From Pseudomonas pseudonitroreducens (GTDB lineage: Bacteria; Pseudomonadota; Gammaproteobacteria; Pseudomonadales; Pseudomonadaceae), in assembly GCF_021603645.1 (NCBI RefSeq), contig NZ_BQHJ01000005.1, forward strand, positions 62,001 to 126,000: a stretch of 64,000 nucleotides of DNA, in the 5' to 3' direction. The notes under the pieces are model-generated. The model was not told the DNA's origin, ran no database searches, and worked only from the letters and a program-made list of their open reading frames with translations. Below are positions 43,540-52,241 of the stretch, piece after piece. Each line of letters begins with the position of its first letter. Position 1 is the first letter of the stretch. A program made the translations under genes and the position numbers.

Positions 43540-44661
43540 ATGAACGAACGCCAAGGCTTCATCGAAGACGCCATCGAAATCGCCGCCGACAAGAGCGAGC
43601 GTGCCGGCATCAGCCGTCGCGATTTCAACCGCAGCCTGCTGCTGCTCGCCGCCGCCAGTGCGCTGCCGTTCGGCGCCGGCAGTCGCGCGTTCGCTGCCGG
43701 CGGCAGCCTGGTGCTGGCCAACTGGGGCGGTGATGCGGTGCCGGCTTTCGAGAAGAGCTTCGGCGGCTTCGACCAGGCCTCCGGCCTCACCCTGAAAGTG
43801 GACGGCAGCGGCCCCACCGAGGGTGCGCTGAAGACCCAGGTCAGCAGTGGTGCGGTGCGCTGGGACGTATGCGATGGCGAGATGTATTCGTCCTACCGCC
43901 TGGGCAAGGACAAGTTCCTGACCCCCATCGACTTCGGCATCGTCGACAAGTCGCTGATCGGTTATGGCGACGTGCATGATTTCGGCCTCGCCAACTACAC
44001 CTACAGCTACGTGATCGGCTACGACCACGAGCAGTTCGGCAAGAACCCGCCCAAGTCCTGGGCCGACTTCTGGGACGTGAAGAAGTACCCGGGCAAACGC
44101 ACGCTCTACAAATGGATGAGCGCCAACCTGGAGTGCGCGCTGCTGGCCGACGGCGTACCGCCGGAGCAGCTTTACCCGCTGGACGTGGACCGTGCCCTGC
44201 GCAAGATCGAGGAACTGCTGCCGCATATCGCCACCCACTGGTCCACCGGCGCCGAGTCGCAGCAACTGATCCGCGATGGCGAAGTGAGCATGGCGCAGAT
44301 GTGGCACACCCGCGCCGAGCTGGTGAAGAACGACACCGCCGGCAAGATCGACTGGAGCTTCGACGGCGGCGTCGTCTCGCCATCAGTCTGGATGGTGCCG
44401 AAGAACAACCCGGCCGGCGCCAAGGCGGCCATGGAGTTCATCGCCTACGCCTTGCGGCCGGAAGTGCAGGCCAAGCTCATGGAGGTCTACAACATGGGCC
44501 CGGTGAACCTGAAAGCCAACGACCTGCTCAGCGCCCAGCTGCAGGCGATCAACCCCACTGCGCCGGACAACCTGAAGAAGCAGGTGTCGCTGAATAACAA
44601 GTGGCACGCCGAACACTACGGTGAAACCCTGGAGCGCTACCTCGCGCTGATCGGTGGCTGA
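43540..44661 (+). CDS. Periplasmic substrate-binding protein, PotD/PotF type, Tat-exported
   Basis: A 373-residue binding protein of the spermidine/putrescine cluster. The N terminus has a twin-arginine signal, SRRDFNRSLLLLAAASALPFG (Arg26-Arg27), after a hydrophilic stretch of 25 residues; cleavage is near AFA/AGG. The mature chain (LVLANWGGDAVPAFEKSF, then WADFWDVKKYPGKRTLYK) matches the PotD/F fold. Tat export of a binding protein suggests folding in the cytoplasm. The ATG at 43540 has GGGGAG. Which ligand it binds cannot be told. Confidence 0.9.
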   Translation: MNERQGFIEDAIEIAADKSERAGISRRDFNRSLLLLAAASALPFGAGSRAFAAGGSLVLANWGGDAVPAFEKSFGGFDQASGLTLKVDGSGPTEGALKTQVSSGAVRWDVCDGEMYSSYRLGKDKFLTPIDFGIVDKSLIGYGDVHDFGLANYTYSYVIGYDHEQFGKNPPKSWADFWDVKKYPGKRTLYKWMSANLECALLADGVPPEQLYPLDVDRALRKIEELLPHIATHWSTGAESQQLIRDGEVSMAQMWHTRAELVKNDTAGKIDWSFDGGVVSPSVWMVPKNNPAGAKAAMEFIAYALRPEVQAKLMEVYNMGPVNLKANDLLSAQLQAINPTAPDNLKKQVSLNNKWHAEHYGETLERYLALIGG

Positions 44662-44662
44662 G

Positions 44663-45514
44663 ATGCGACGTTTCGCACCGGGCGTGCTGCCGGTCTACGG
44701 CCTGCTGATCCTGCCCCTGCCGCTGCTGGTGATCATCGGCTACCTGCTGCCGACCCTCGGCGTGCTGGGCTGGAGCTTCAGCCTGCCGGAGTGGGGCACG
44801 CAGAACTACGCGGCGATCGCCGACAACGCCAACCTGCAGGCAGTGATCTGGCGCACCCTGCGCATCTGCCTGCTGACCACCGCGATCAGCGTCGCCATCG
44901 CCTACCTGATCGCCTACCGCTGGCGGTTCGCTACGCCGCGTGGCCGGCAACTGATCGAGCTGTTCGTGCTGCTGCCGTTCTGGCTGTCGATGCTGATCCG
45001 CGCCTTCGCCTGGCTGGTGCTGCTGCGCAACGGTGGCCTGGTCAGCCAGGGGCTGATGGCCACCGGCTGGTTCGACGCGCCACCGCCGCTGGTGCGCAAC
45101 GAACTCGGCGCGCTGATCGGCATGGTGCACTTCATGGTGCCGTATGCGGTGCTGCCGCTGCTGTCGTCACTCAAGCAGGTGGACGACAGCCTGCTGCGTG
45201 CTTCCAGCAGCCTGGGCGCGAGCCACTGGCAGACGCTGAAGGATATCTTCATCCCGCTGACGCTGCCCGGCGTGGCCGCCGCATCGGCCATCGTCTTCGT
45301 CTTCAGCCTCGGCTGCTTCGTCACCCCGGCGCTGCTGGGCGGCGGCAAGGCGGCGATGCTCGCGGAGTACATCTACGTGCAGATGTTCCAGCTCTCCAAC
45401 TGGGGCCTGGGCGCCGCGCTGAGCATCGTGCTGATGCTGCTGGTGGTGGGCTGCGCGCTGCTGTTCGGACAACTCATCGGCTACCGCCGCCTGCTCGGGA
45501 GGGCTGAGCTGTGA
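44663..45514 (+). CDS. ABC importer permease, PotB/PotH type
   Basis: A 283-residue membrane subunit with six segments and the EAA-type coupling loop SSLGASHWQTLKDIFIPLTLPG at about 186-207. The ATG at 44663 is preferred over a GTG at 44654 that lies inside the preceding gene; the site GGTGG is spaced for the ATG. The stop overlaps the next gene's GTG start. It forms the first half of the transmembrane pair. Confidence 0.88.
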   Translation: MRRFAPGVLPVYGLLILPLPLLVIIGYLLPTLGVLGWSFSLPEWGTQNYAAIADNANLQAVIWRTLRICLLTTAISVAIAYLIAYRWRFATPRGRQLIELFVLLPFWLSMLIRAFAWLVLLRNGGLVSQGLMATGWFDAPPPLVRNELGALIGMVHFMVPYAVLPLLSSLKQVDDSLLRASSSLGASHWQTLKDIFIPLTLPGVAAASAIVFVFSLGCFVTPALLGGGKAAMLAEYIYVQMFQLSNWGLGAALSIVLMLLVVGCALLFGQLIGYRRLLGRAEL

Positions 45515-46353
45515 CTCCGCAGGGAACCTATCTCTCCGCCATGCCCAAGGGCGCGAAAAAACCGCAACTGCCACGCCCGCAGGTCGGCCGCTGGCTGTCC
45601 TGGGCGGCGCTGGCGCTGTCCGCGCTGTTCCTCCTGCTGCCGATCCTGGTGATCGTCCCGCTGTCGTTCGGCAACCAGCGCTACCTGGCCTTCCCGGACG
45701 GCGACTGGTCGCTGCGCCATTACGCGACGCTGTTCGACGGCGCCTGGCTGGTGTCGATCCTGCAGAGCCTGGGCCTGGCCCTGGTGGTTGGCGCGCTGTC
45801 CACGGCGCTGGCCTTCCTGTTCGCCACCGGCATCTGGCTGCAGCGCCGGCACCGCACACTGCTGACCGCCATCGTGCTGCTGCCGATGATCGTCCCGCAG
45901 GTGGTCTCGGCCATGTCGATCTACTACCTGGATGCGCGCCTGGGCGTGCTCGACAGTCTGCTGGGGGTCGGCTTCGGCCACCTGCTGATGGCGCTGCCGT
46001 ACTCGGTGATCGCCATGCTGGTGGCTTACGCGCGGCTCGACCAGAGCCTGTACAAGGCATCGCGTTCCCTCGGCGCCGGGCTCTGGGAGACGCTGTGGAA
46101 CGTGCTGCTGCCCAATGTGCGCGGCGGCGTGCTCGGCAGCTTCTTCATGGGCTTCGTGATGAGCTGGGAGGAGGTGGTGGTGACCCTGTTCACCAGCGGC
46201 CTGAACGTGGTGACGCTGCCCAAGCGCATCTGGGACGGCCTGCGCTACAACCTCGACCCGGCGATTGCCGCCGTGTCCACCCTGATGATCGTCCTCACCC
46301 TGGTGGTGATGCTGGTACGCCTGTACCTGGCGCGACAGCAACCACCCAGCTGA
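45511..46353 (+). CDS. ABC importer permease, PotC/PotI type
   Basis: A 280-residue second permease with six segments and the coupling loop RSLGAGLWETLWNVLLPNVRGG at about 180-201. The GTG at 45511 overlaps the preceding stop (GTGA) and has GGGAGGG eight bases upstream; an ATG at 45541 has no ribosome site, so the GTG is chosen. It completes the importer encoded from 42421. Confidence 0.87.
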   Translation: MTPQGTYLSAMPKGAKKPQLPRPQVGRWLSWAALALSALFLLLPILVIVPLSFGNQRYLAFPDGDWSLRHYATLFDGAWLVSILQSLGLALVVGALSTALAFLFATGIWLQRRHRTLLTAIVLLPMIVPQVVSAMSIYYLDARLGVLDSLLGVGFGHLLMALPYSVIAMLVAYARLDQSLYKASRSLGAGLWETLWNVLLPNVRGGVLGSFFMGFVMSWEEVVVTLFTSGLNVVTLPKRIWDGLRYNLDPAIAAVSTLMIVLTLVVMLVRLYLARQQPPS

Positions 46354-46445
46354 CTGCTTCACCTGACACCCCACGGCCGCCGGATGGCGGCCCCAAACAA
46401 AAACACCTGTGTCGCTTGCACCTTGTCCCTGAGGAGGGAGTCCCC

Positions 46446-47597
46446 ATGCTTACTGCTTTCCCCGCTCGCACCTACCGTCAACGCGTCGAAGCCGTCAAAC
46501 GCCGCATGGCCGACCGTGGCCTGGATGCCCTGGTGGTCAACTACCCGGACAACATCAACTACCTGAGCGGCTTCGACAGCCTGGGCTTCCTCTGGTACCA
46601 GGCGCTGATCATCTCGCCGAAGCTGGCCGAGCCGGTGTTTCTCACCCGCACCAGCGAAGAGCCCTGCACCTGGGAACTGTCGTGCATCAACGAGGCGATC
46701 TTCTATGACATCGCCAAGCAGGACCCGCTGAAGATCGTCGCCGACGTGCTGGCCCAGGCCGGCCTGTCCCAGGCGCGCATCGGCCTGGAAATGACCGCCT
46801 CGACCTTCTCCCCGGCGCAGTACAACGCGCTGCTGGGCTACATGCCCGAGGCGCGCTTCGAAGACGCCGGCCCCCTGGTCGCCGAGAACCGCCTGATCAA
46901 GACTGCCGAGGAAATCGAATACCAGCGCAGCGCCGCGCGCATGGCCGACCAGGGCATGCTGGCTGCCTTCGAGGCACTGCGTCCGGGCATCTCCGAAGTG
47001 GAAGTGGCCGGCATCGTCGCCAACGCCCTGGGCCGCGCCGGCAGCGAGTACTCGGCGATCAGCCCGATGTGCGCCACCGGCCGCCGCAGCACCATGACCC
47101 ACGCCATGCCGCACCGCCAGACCATCAGCCACGGCGACGTGGTGATCCTCGAACACGCCGGCGTGTGCAACCGCTACCACGCCATCCTCATGCGCACCGC
47201 GGTGATCGGCAAACCCAGCCCGCGCGTGAAGGAAGTCGCGACCCTGCTCACCGAGGCTTTCAACGCCGCCATCGAGATCGCCAAGCCGGGCACCCCGGTG
47301 GGCGAGGCCAACCGCGTGTGCAACCAGATCCTCGACCGCATCGACCTCTCGCGCACCCGCGTGCACCGCATCGGCTACAGCCTGGGCCTGGCGTACCCGC
47401 CGACCTGGCTGGAAGCGATGATGGTGGACGAGGCCGACGACCACGTGTTCCAGCCGAACATGTCGTTCTCCATCGAGCCGAACCTGTCCTTGTACAACGA
47501 AGGCTTCGGCATCAAGCTCGGCGACACCGTGCTGTGCGGCGAGAAGGGCTCGGCGAGCCTGTCGGAGATACCGCCGGAGCTGACGATCATCGACTGA
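46446..47597 (+). CDS. Creatinase/DoeA-like hydrolase of the M24 fold
   Basis: A 383-residue protein with the creatinase N-terminal domain (RRMADRGLDALVVNYPDNINYLSG) and a pita-bread C-terminal domain. In metal-dependent M24 peptidases the motif is D.G...GY..D; here it reads ILEHAGVCNRYHAILMRT, so both metal-binding aspartates are missing. The LE.(A/S)G...RYHA..(M/S)RT form is that of creatinase and ectoine hydrolase DoeA, which act without metal, and GLAYPPTWLEAMM also resembles DoeA. The likely reaction is opening of a C-N bond in a cyclic amidine, guanidine or amide brought in by the upstream importer. The ATG at 46446 has GAGGAGGGAG. Confidence 0.85.
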   Translation: MLTAFPARTYRQRVEAVKRRMADRGLDALVVNYPDNINYLSGFDSLGFLWYQALIISPKLAEPVFLTRTSEEPCTWELSCINEAIFYDIAKQDPLKIVADVLAQAGLSQARIGLEMTASTFSPAQYNALLGYMPEARFEDAGPLVAENRLIKTAEEIEYQRSAARMADQGMLAAFEALRPGISEVEVAGIVANALGRAGSEYSAISPMCATGRRSTMTHAMPHRQTISHGDVVILEHAGVCNRYHAILMRTAVIGKPSPRVKEVATLLTEAFNAAIEIAKPGTPVGEANRVCNQILDRIDLSRTRVHRIGYSLGLAYPPTWLEAMMVDEADDHVFQPNMSFSIEPNLSLYNEGFGIKLGDTVLCGEKGSASLSEIPPELTIID

Positions 47598-47609
47598 TAC
47601 GGGGTCGCC

Positions 47610-47688
47610 TTCAGCCGTATAACGTCGTTGGGCGGCCTTGCCGTGCTATTGCACTGTGTTCGGCCGCCCGCCTAGTTCTCCGGCTGAA
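47610..47688 (+). promoter_or_regulatory. Nested intercistronic RNA structure
   Basis: Three nested perfect inverted repeats: ttcagccg (47610-47617) with cggctgaa (47681-47688), gggcggcc (47630-47637) with ggccgccc (47662-47669), and gtgc-tatt-gcac (47643-47654) at the tip; a small aacg-t-cgtt hairpin (47621-47629) sits on the left shoulder. It lies in the 163-bp gap between the creatinase-like gene and the deacetylase gene. No T-run follows. Confidence 0.65.
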
Positions 47689-47760
47689 TGCGAACCCGTA
47701 TGAACATGTTTGAAGCGTGTCTGCGCCTGCGGGCGCAGTGATGGAATCCGAGGGCTTCTG

Positions 47761-48867
47761 ATGAGTCACACGATGGATGTTTTCTGGCACGACGACGTGC
47801 TGCGCCACGACACCGCCGCCGGCGTGTTCGAGGCGCCGCCCAGCGACCTGCTGGCCGAACAGCTGCTGCACCCGGAGAGCAATCCCCGGCTGCTCAACAT
47901 GCGCGCCATCCTCCAGCGCGGGCCGGTCGCCGGCTCGTTGCGCTGGCACGAAGGGCGCCACGCCAGCGAAGAGGATCTGCTGAGCTTCCACGATGCCGAC
48001 TACCTGCGCGGCATCTTCGCGGCGGACGCCGCCGGCAAGCGCTTCAGCAGCACCACGCTGATGTCCGCCGGCAGCCTCGCCGGGCTGCTGGCCGCGGCCG
48101 GCACCAGCCTCGCAGCGCTGGAAAGCGTATTGGCCAGCGGCAACCCGGCCATGGCCCTGGTGCGCCCGCCGGGTCACCACGCCGCGCCGGCCATGGCCGA
48201 CGGCTACTGCTTCTTCAACCATGCCGGGATCGCCGCACGCGCGGCCCAGGCGGCCGGCCTGGAACGCGTCGCCATTGTCGATTGGGACGTGCACCACGGC
48301 AACGGCACGCAGGAAGGCTTCTACGATGATCCTTCGGTGTTCACCGTATCGCTGCACATGGACCACGGCGCCTGGGGCCCGAGCCACCCGCAGACTGGCG
48401 CGGTGGACGAGCGCGGTTATGGCGCGGGGCTGGGCAGCAACCTCAACCTGCCGCTGCCGATGGGCTCTGGCGACCAGCTCTACGAGATGGTCTTCAGCCG
48501 CTTCGTCGAGCCGGCACTACGCGCCTTCAAGCCGGACCTGCTGATCATCGCCAACGGCCTGGACGCCTCGCAGTTCGACCCCAACGGCCGCCAACTGGTG
48601 ACCATGCAGGGCTTCAACCGCCTGGCGCGGCGCGCCCGCGCGCTGGCCGACGAGCTGTGCGCCGGGCGGCTGCTGGTGGTGCAGGAGGGCGGCTACAACC
48701 CGGCCTACAGCGCCTACTGCCTGCACGCGGCGATCGAAGGCTTCCTCGGCCAGCCGTCCTCGCTGCCCGATCCGCTGGCCTACATGCCGGAACCGGCGAC
48801 GCGGGTGGAAGCCGACCTCGCCGCGCTGGATGCACGGCTGGCGGCAGCGGGGTGGAAGTTCGGCTGA
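47761..48867 (+). CDS. Histone deacetylase-family amidohydrolase
   Basis: A 368-residue zinc amidohydrolase of the HDAC/acetylpolyamine amidohydrolase superfamily. Catalytic features are PPGHH (His139-His140), DWDVHHGNGTQ with zinc ligands Asp176 and His178, and NGLDASQFDPNG carrying the third ligand. The class resembles the class II-like HdaH proteins. The ATG at 47761 has GAGGG; the frame open to 47710 is rejected. Placed after a polyamine-type importer and a DoeA-like hydrolase, it probably removes an acetyl or other acyl group from a diamine or amino acid product. Confidence 0.9.
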   Translation: MSHTMDVFWHDDVLRHDTAAGVFEAPPSDLLAEQLLHPESNPRLLNMRAILQRGPVAGSLRWHEGRHASEEDLLSFHDADYLRGIFAADAAGKRFSSTTLMSAGSLAGLLAAAGTSLAALESVLASGNPAMALVRPPGHHAAPAMADGYCFFNHAGIAARAAQAAGLERVAIVDWDVHHGNGTQEGFYDDPSVFTVSLHMDHGAWGPSHPQTGAVDERGYGAGLGSNLNLPLPMGSGDQLYEMVFSRFVEPALRAFKPDLLIIANGLDASQFDPNGRQLVTMQGFNRLARRARALADELCAGRLLVVQEGGYNPAYSAYCLHAAIEGFLGQPSSLPDPLAYMPEPATRVEADLAALDARLAAAGWKFG

Positions 48868-48883
48868 AACCTTGGCGCCCTTC

Positions 48884-48956
48884 GTAGGGCGCATAACGCG
48901 CCAGCGTTATCCGCCGAAAAGCCGGCGGATAACCTGTTCCAGGTTATGCGCCCTAC
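48884..48956. repeat. Inverted repeat 'gtagggcgcataacgc', copy 2
   Basis: gtagggcgcataacgcgcca faces ggttatgcgccctac, with inner arms gttatccgccg and cggcggataac. It begins 17 bp after the deacetylase stop. Confidence 0.9.
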
Positions 48957-48990
48957 ATGCTGAGCGGTAGGGCGCAGGGGTGGGCTTGGC

Positions 48991-49082
48991 GTAGGAGCGG
49001 ACTTCGTCCGCGATCGATTCACCACCGCTCCGGCAGGCCATGGAGTGCGGGCAAACCCATCACGGACGGAGTCCGCTCCTAC
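48991..49082. repeat. Inverted pair of 'gtaggagcggactccgtccgcgat' repeats
   Basis: Units at 48991-49014 and 49069-49082 extending left, facing each other around about 45 bp. They fill most of the gap between the deacetylase gene and the convergent lytic transglycosylase gene. Confidence 0.85.
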
Positions 49083-49139
49083 GCCGGCCGCACCCGCTTT
49101 TGCAAAGGTGGGACGGATTAACCGTTCGAGTGGGGTGCC

Positions 49140-49946
49140 CTACGGATGGTTGCGATAGCGTTCGGTCAGGGACTGTACGCGGACGACGTAGGTTTGCGTC
49201 TCGGCGTAGGGCGGGATGCCGTTGTACTTGTCGACCGTCATCTCGCCAGCGTTGTAACTGGCCAGCGCCAGCCGCTGGTTGCCGTTGAAGCGCTTGAGCA
49301 GCCATGCCAGGTAGCGCACGCCGCCGCGAATGTTCTGCCGCGCATCGAACGGATCACTGACGTTGAAGCGCTCGGCGGTATCGGGCATCAACTGCATCAG
49401 GCCCTGGGCGCCGGCGATGGAGATGGCGTTGGGCTGGAAGGCCGATTCGGCATGGATCACCGCGCGCACCAGCGCCCGGTCGACACCGTAGCGCACCGAT
49501 GCAGCCTCGATCTCCCGGCGATAGGAGCGGGTGTCCAGGCGCAGTGTGGCGACGTTGAAATCCTTCGGTGCCATGCACAGGTAGCAGCCCTTGATGTAAT
49601 ACACATCGATCACATCGACCCGCGCTGAGATTCCAACCGGGCGGCGGCTCACATACTGGCGAACGCCCTTGTGCACGAAGGTGTACACCCGGATCCGATC
49701 TGCGCTCTGGCCGTTGCCCCGCTCCAGCGTGGATGCGGTCTTTGCCCGCGTGCTGCCAGCGGTGCCCGTCGGGTCTTTCTGGCGCGTGCAGCGCGCGCCG
49801 GCGATGGCCTGGCTGCTGAGGCTGACGGCTCCGTCCCGTGCGTGGCACTTGAACAGGGCATTGGCGTAGAGCGGTGCGACCAGCAAGGCCAGTCCGATGC
49901 AGCCAGGAAGGCTCCTGCGAGCCCATCGCCATGCTCTGGAACTCAT
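49140..49946 (-). CDS. Exported lytic transglycosylase with DUF4124-like N-terminal domain
   Basis: A 268-residue cell-wall enzyme that cleaves the glycan strand of murein. A signal peptide (PGCIGLALLVAPLYANA) is followed by LFKCHARDGAVSLSS...ARCTRQ, which looks like a DUF4124 domain, a linker, and the SLT domain from about residue 143: YGVDRALVRAVIHAESAF with catalytic Glu167, AGAQGLMQLMPDTAERF and YNAGEMTVDKYNGIPPYAET. The ATG at 49946 has GGAG eight bases upstream. It resembles VirB1/MltE-like small transglycosylases; no secretion system is nearby. Confidence 0.87.
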   Translation of the reverse strand: MSSRAWRWARRSLPGCIGLALLVAPLYANALFKCHARDGAVSLSSQAIAGARCTRQKDPTGTAGSTRAKTASTLERGNGQSADRIRVYTFVHKGVRQYVSRRPVGISARVDVIDVYYIKGCYLCMAPKDFNVATLRLDTRSYRREIEAASVRYGVDRALVRAVIHAESAFQPNAISIAGAQGLMQLMPDTAERFNVSDPFDARQNIRGGVRYLAWLLKRFNGNQRLALASYNAGEMTVDKYNGIPPYAETQTYVVRVQSLTERYRNHP

Positions 49947-50331
49947 TACACCGCTCCGCGCCACGGGCGCCGATCAGGCTGGGGCGCCTGATCCGGACAA
50001 ATGGGAAAAGCCAATAGGGGCTGCCGTTGCAGGGTTCATCCCGGGCAGCCCGCCGTTTCGGTTCGCTAGTTATAGCCCTTTCCACCTGCAGCGGAGTTTG
50101 TGCAGACGTACGGCCTGCCAGTACTGCGAAAGGCGGAACAGATCGAGGTGTTTGACGGCAGCCATTCAGTAGGAGCGGACGCTGTCTGCAATGGCGTCCC
50201 TCCGGCTCCCGGGTCGATCAGAGTGGCGGTGAGTCGATCGCGGACGGAGTCTGCTCCTACGGCGTTTGACACGCGGCTGTAGGACCGAGGGGGACGCCTA
50301 GTCCTTGCTCGCGAACCTATGCAGCAGCGAC
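49947..50331. other. Gene-free region upstream of the transglycosylase
   Basis: About 385 bp with the transglycosylase promoter and a divergent 'gtaggagcggac...' repeat pair at 50169-50260. ORFs crossing it have no ribosome site or homology. The flanking genes (transglycosylase and cupin) are both on the minus strand. Confidence 0.55.
50169..50260. repeat. Inverted pair of 'gtaggagcggac...gtccgcgat' repeats
   Basis: The left unit (from gtaggagcggacgctgtctg) is degenerate; the right unit (atcgcggacggagtctgctc...ctac) is nearly intact. Same family as 41298-41363. Confidence 0.8.
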
Positions 50332-50691
50332 TCAGCCGAGAATGAAATACACCTTGCGCACCGGCGTGAGGTTTTCCCAGGTGCCCTTGAAGCCCGCTGC
50401 CACGACGAACGAGTCCCCCGGGCCGAAGGTCTTCGCCACGCCGTCGGCGTCGGTCAGGCGCACCGTACCTTCGAGGATGTGGCACAGCTCGTCGTAGTCG
50501 CACTCGCAGCGCTCCAGGTGCACGCCGGCTTCCCAGATACCGGCGATGGCGTTCTTCTCGGGGGCGCTGAAGTGCCGCCAGCTGCGGCTCTGGTAGGGCG
50601 CATCGACGATGGCCGGGTCGTTGATCTCGCGCTCCTGCGGGGCGAGGGCGGGATTGCCGAAGTCGATGACGTGGCGGGGCAGGGTGGACAT
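50332..50691 (-). CDS. Cupin-fold protein (DUF861/EutQ-like)
   Basis: A 119-residue single cupin. The barrel shows CDYDELCHILEGTVRLTDADG followed by KTFGPGDSFVVAAGFKGTWE, the two cupin motifs of the DUF861 (Cupin_3) group; the second motif has Gly-Thr-Trp in place of a metal histidine. The ATG at 50691 has GGAG eight bases upstream; the Met at 50703 overlaps the oxidase stop and is less well placed. DUF861 cupins often accompany gamma-glutamylputrescine-type oxidases, as here. Confidence 0.83.
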   Translation of the reverse strand: MSTLPRHVIDFGNPALAPQEREINDPAIVDAPYQSRSWRHFSAPEKNAIAGIWEAGVHLERCECDYDELCHILEGTVRLTDADGVAKTFGPGDSFVVAAGFKGTWENLTPVRKVYFILG

Positions 50692-50702
50692 GAGGTTCTC
50701 CA

Positions 50703-52088
50703 TCAGGAATCGAAACCGATGCCGAAGGCATCGAAGGTCTTGAGCAACAGATCGCGGCGGCCGTTGCGATCTTCCTTGGCCAGCGAACGCTGGGCCAGGC
50801 GCACGCCGAGATAGCGCAGCGGCTCGGGCGGGAAGGGGAAGGGCTTCTGCGAGGTCATGCGCAGCCGGGTGCGTTCGGTGCTTTCGCCACCCAGTTGGTC
50901 GAGCATGTTCAGCGCTGCGAAACGGCTGGCCGACACGCCCTGGCCGGTGAAGCCCAATGCATAGGCAACCCGGCCGCCCAGCACACAGCCGGTGAACAGT
51001 GTGGTGCGCGCCGAGGTGTCGATGATGCCGCCCCAGGCATGGCTGAACTCCATCGGGCCGAGCTGCGGGAAGGCCTCGCGGAACTGCCCGGCCAGGCGCT
51101 CGAAGCTTTCCGGGCGCTGGGTCAGCGCTTCGTCGCGGCGGCTGCCGAAGTGATAGATGGCGTCGAAGCCGGCCCAGAGGATGCGGTTATCGGCGGTCTT
51201 GCGCAGGTAGTGGAACTGGTTGCCGGCATCGGCGATGCCGTAGCGATCGATCCAGCCGATGGCATGCAGCTGGTCGTCAGTGAGCGGCTGGGTGACCAGC
51301 GAATAGTCGTACACCGGGATCACGCTGGAATTCAGGTGGCCAAGCAGTGGCGGGGCGATGTTGGTCGCCAGGGCGATCTGCCCGGCTTCCAGTTCGCCAC
51401 GATCGCAGCGCAGCAGCAGGCGGTCGCCGCGCTGGTGCAGCTCGTGCACGGGGGTGTTCTCGAACAGCTCGACGCCCTGTTGCAGGCAAACCCTGCGCAG
51501 TTCGGCGGCCATTTTCGCCGGGTTGAGCAACGCATAGTTGGGCTCGAATACGCCGGCCTGGTAGGCGGGTGAGTCCAGTTTGTCGGCCAGCTTCGCCTTG
51601 TCGAGAAACTCGCAGTCGATGCCAAAACGCTCGTAGTTGCGCTGCATGCCGCGCAGGCCGTCGACCTGCCAGGGCTGCATGGCGACGCTGAGCTTGCCGC
51701 GGCGCTCGAACTCCACGTGCATGCCGAAGCGCTTCAGGTCTGCCTCGAACTCATCGAGGTTCTGACGACCCAGGCGTACAAGAGTCTCGGCTTCTTCCGG
51801 CCAGCGGCGCAGGGCATTGCCTACGCCGTGAGAAATACTCGGCGCGCAGAAGCCACCATTGCGCCCGCTGGCCTCGCCACCGCAGCGCCGTGCCTCGAGC
51901 ACCGCGATACTCGCGCCGGGCCAGCGCTGGCGGGCGTGCAAGGCAGTCCAGAGGCCGGTGAAGCCGCCACCGACCACCACCAGGTCGAAGCGGCGATCCG
52001 CTTCCAGTGCCGGTGCGGCGGGAGCGGGATCGAGGGTATCGAGCCAGAAGGGTCGGGGAATGGCGTGCGCAAGAGGGGCGGATGTCAT
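50703..52088 (-). CDS. FAD-dependent amine oxidase, PuuB/DadA-like
   Basis: A 461-residue flavoprotein of the DAO family. The dinucleotide fold DLVVVGGGFTGLWTALHARQRWPG is at about 35-58, followed by ARRCGGEASGRNGGFC, the C-terminal FAD contact GCVLGGRVAYALGFTGQGVSAS, and HAWGG. The arrangement is that of gamma-glutamylputrescine oxidase and related amine oxidases, which give an aldehyde plus ammonia and H2O2. The ATG at 52088 has GGAG eight bases upstream; an upstream open frame is rejected. It is divergent from a SnoaL-AraC regulator and close to an aldehyde dehydrogenase gene. Confidence 0.87.
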   Translation of the reverse strand: MTSAPLAHAIPRPFWLDTLDPAPAAPALEADRRFDLVVVGGGFTGLWTALHARQRWPGASIAVLEARRCGGEASGRNGGFCAPSISHGVGNALRRWPEEAETLVRLGRQNLDEFEADLKRFGMHVEFERRGKLSVAMQPWQVDGLRGMQRNYERFGIDCEFLDKAKLADKLDSPAYQAGVFEPNYALLNPAKMAAELRRVCLQQGVELFENTPVHELHQRGDRLLLRCDRGELEAGQIALATNIAPPLLGHLNSSVIPVYDYSLVTQPLTDDQLHAIGWIDRYGIADAGNQFHYLRKTADNRILWAGFDAIYHFGSRRDEALTQRPESFERLAGQFREAFPQLGPMEFSHAWGGIIDTSARTTLFTGCVLGGRVAYALGFTGQGVSASRFAALNMLDQLGGESTERTRLRMTSQKPFPFPPEPLRYLGVRLAQRSLAKEDRNGRRDLLLKTFDAFGIGFDS

Positions 52089-52241
52089 CGGAAAACTCCG
52101 GCAGAATGTCGGAAGAAAAAACGGTCTTCGGGCCGCGTCGAGGTTTTGTAATCGTTCCGGGGTGCCCAGGCATACGGCTTGCCGCTCTTTGCGGGCACGC
52201 CCGGAGCAGGAAAGGCCGGCCGAGACCGGCAGGGGAACGCA

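Noticed and set aside
50066-50731. Minus-strand ORF of 221 codons over repeats and the cupin gene
   Set aside because: A different frame from the cupin, passing through palindromic repeats, without a start site.
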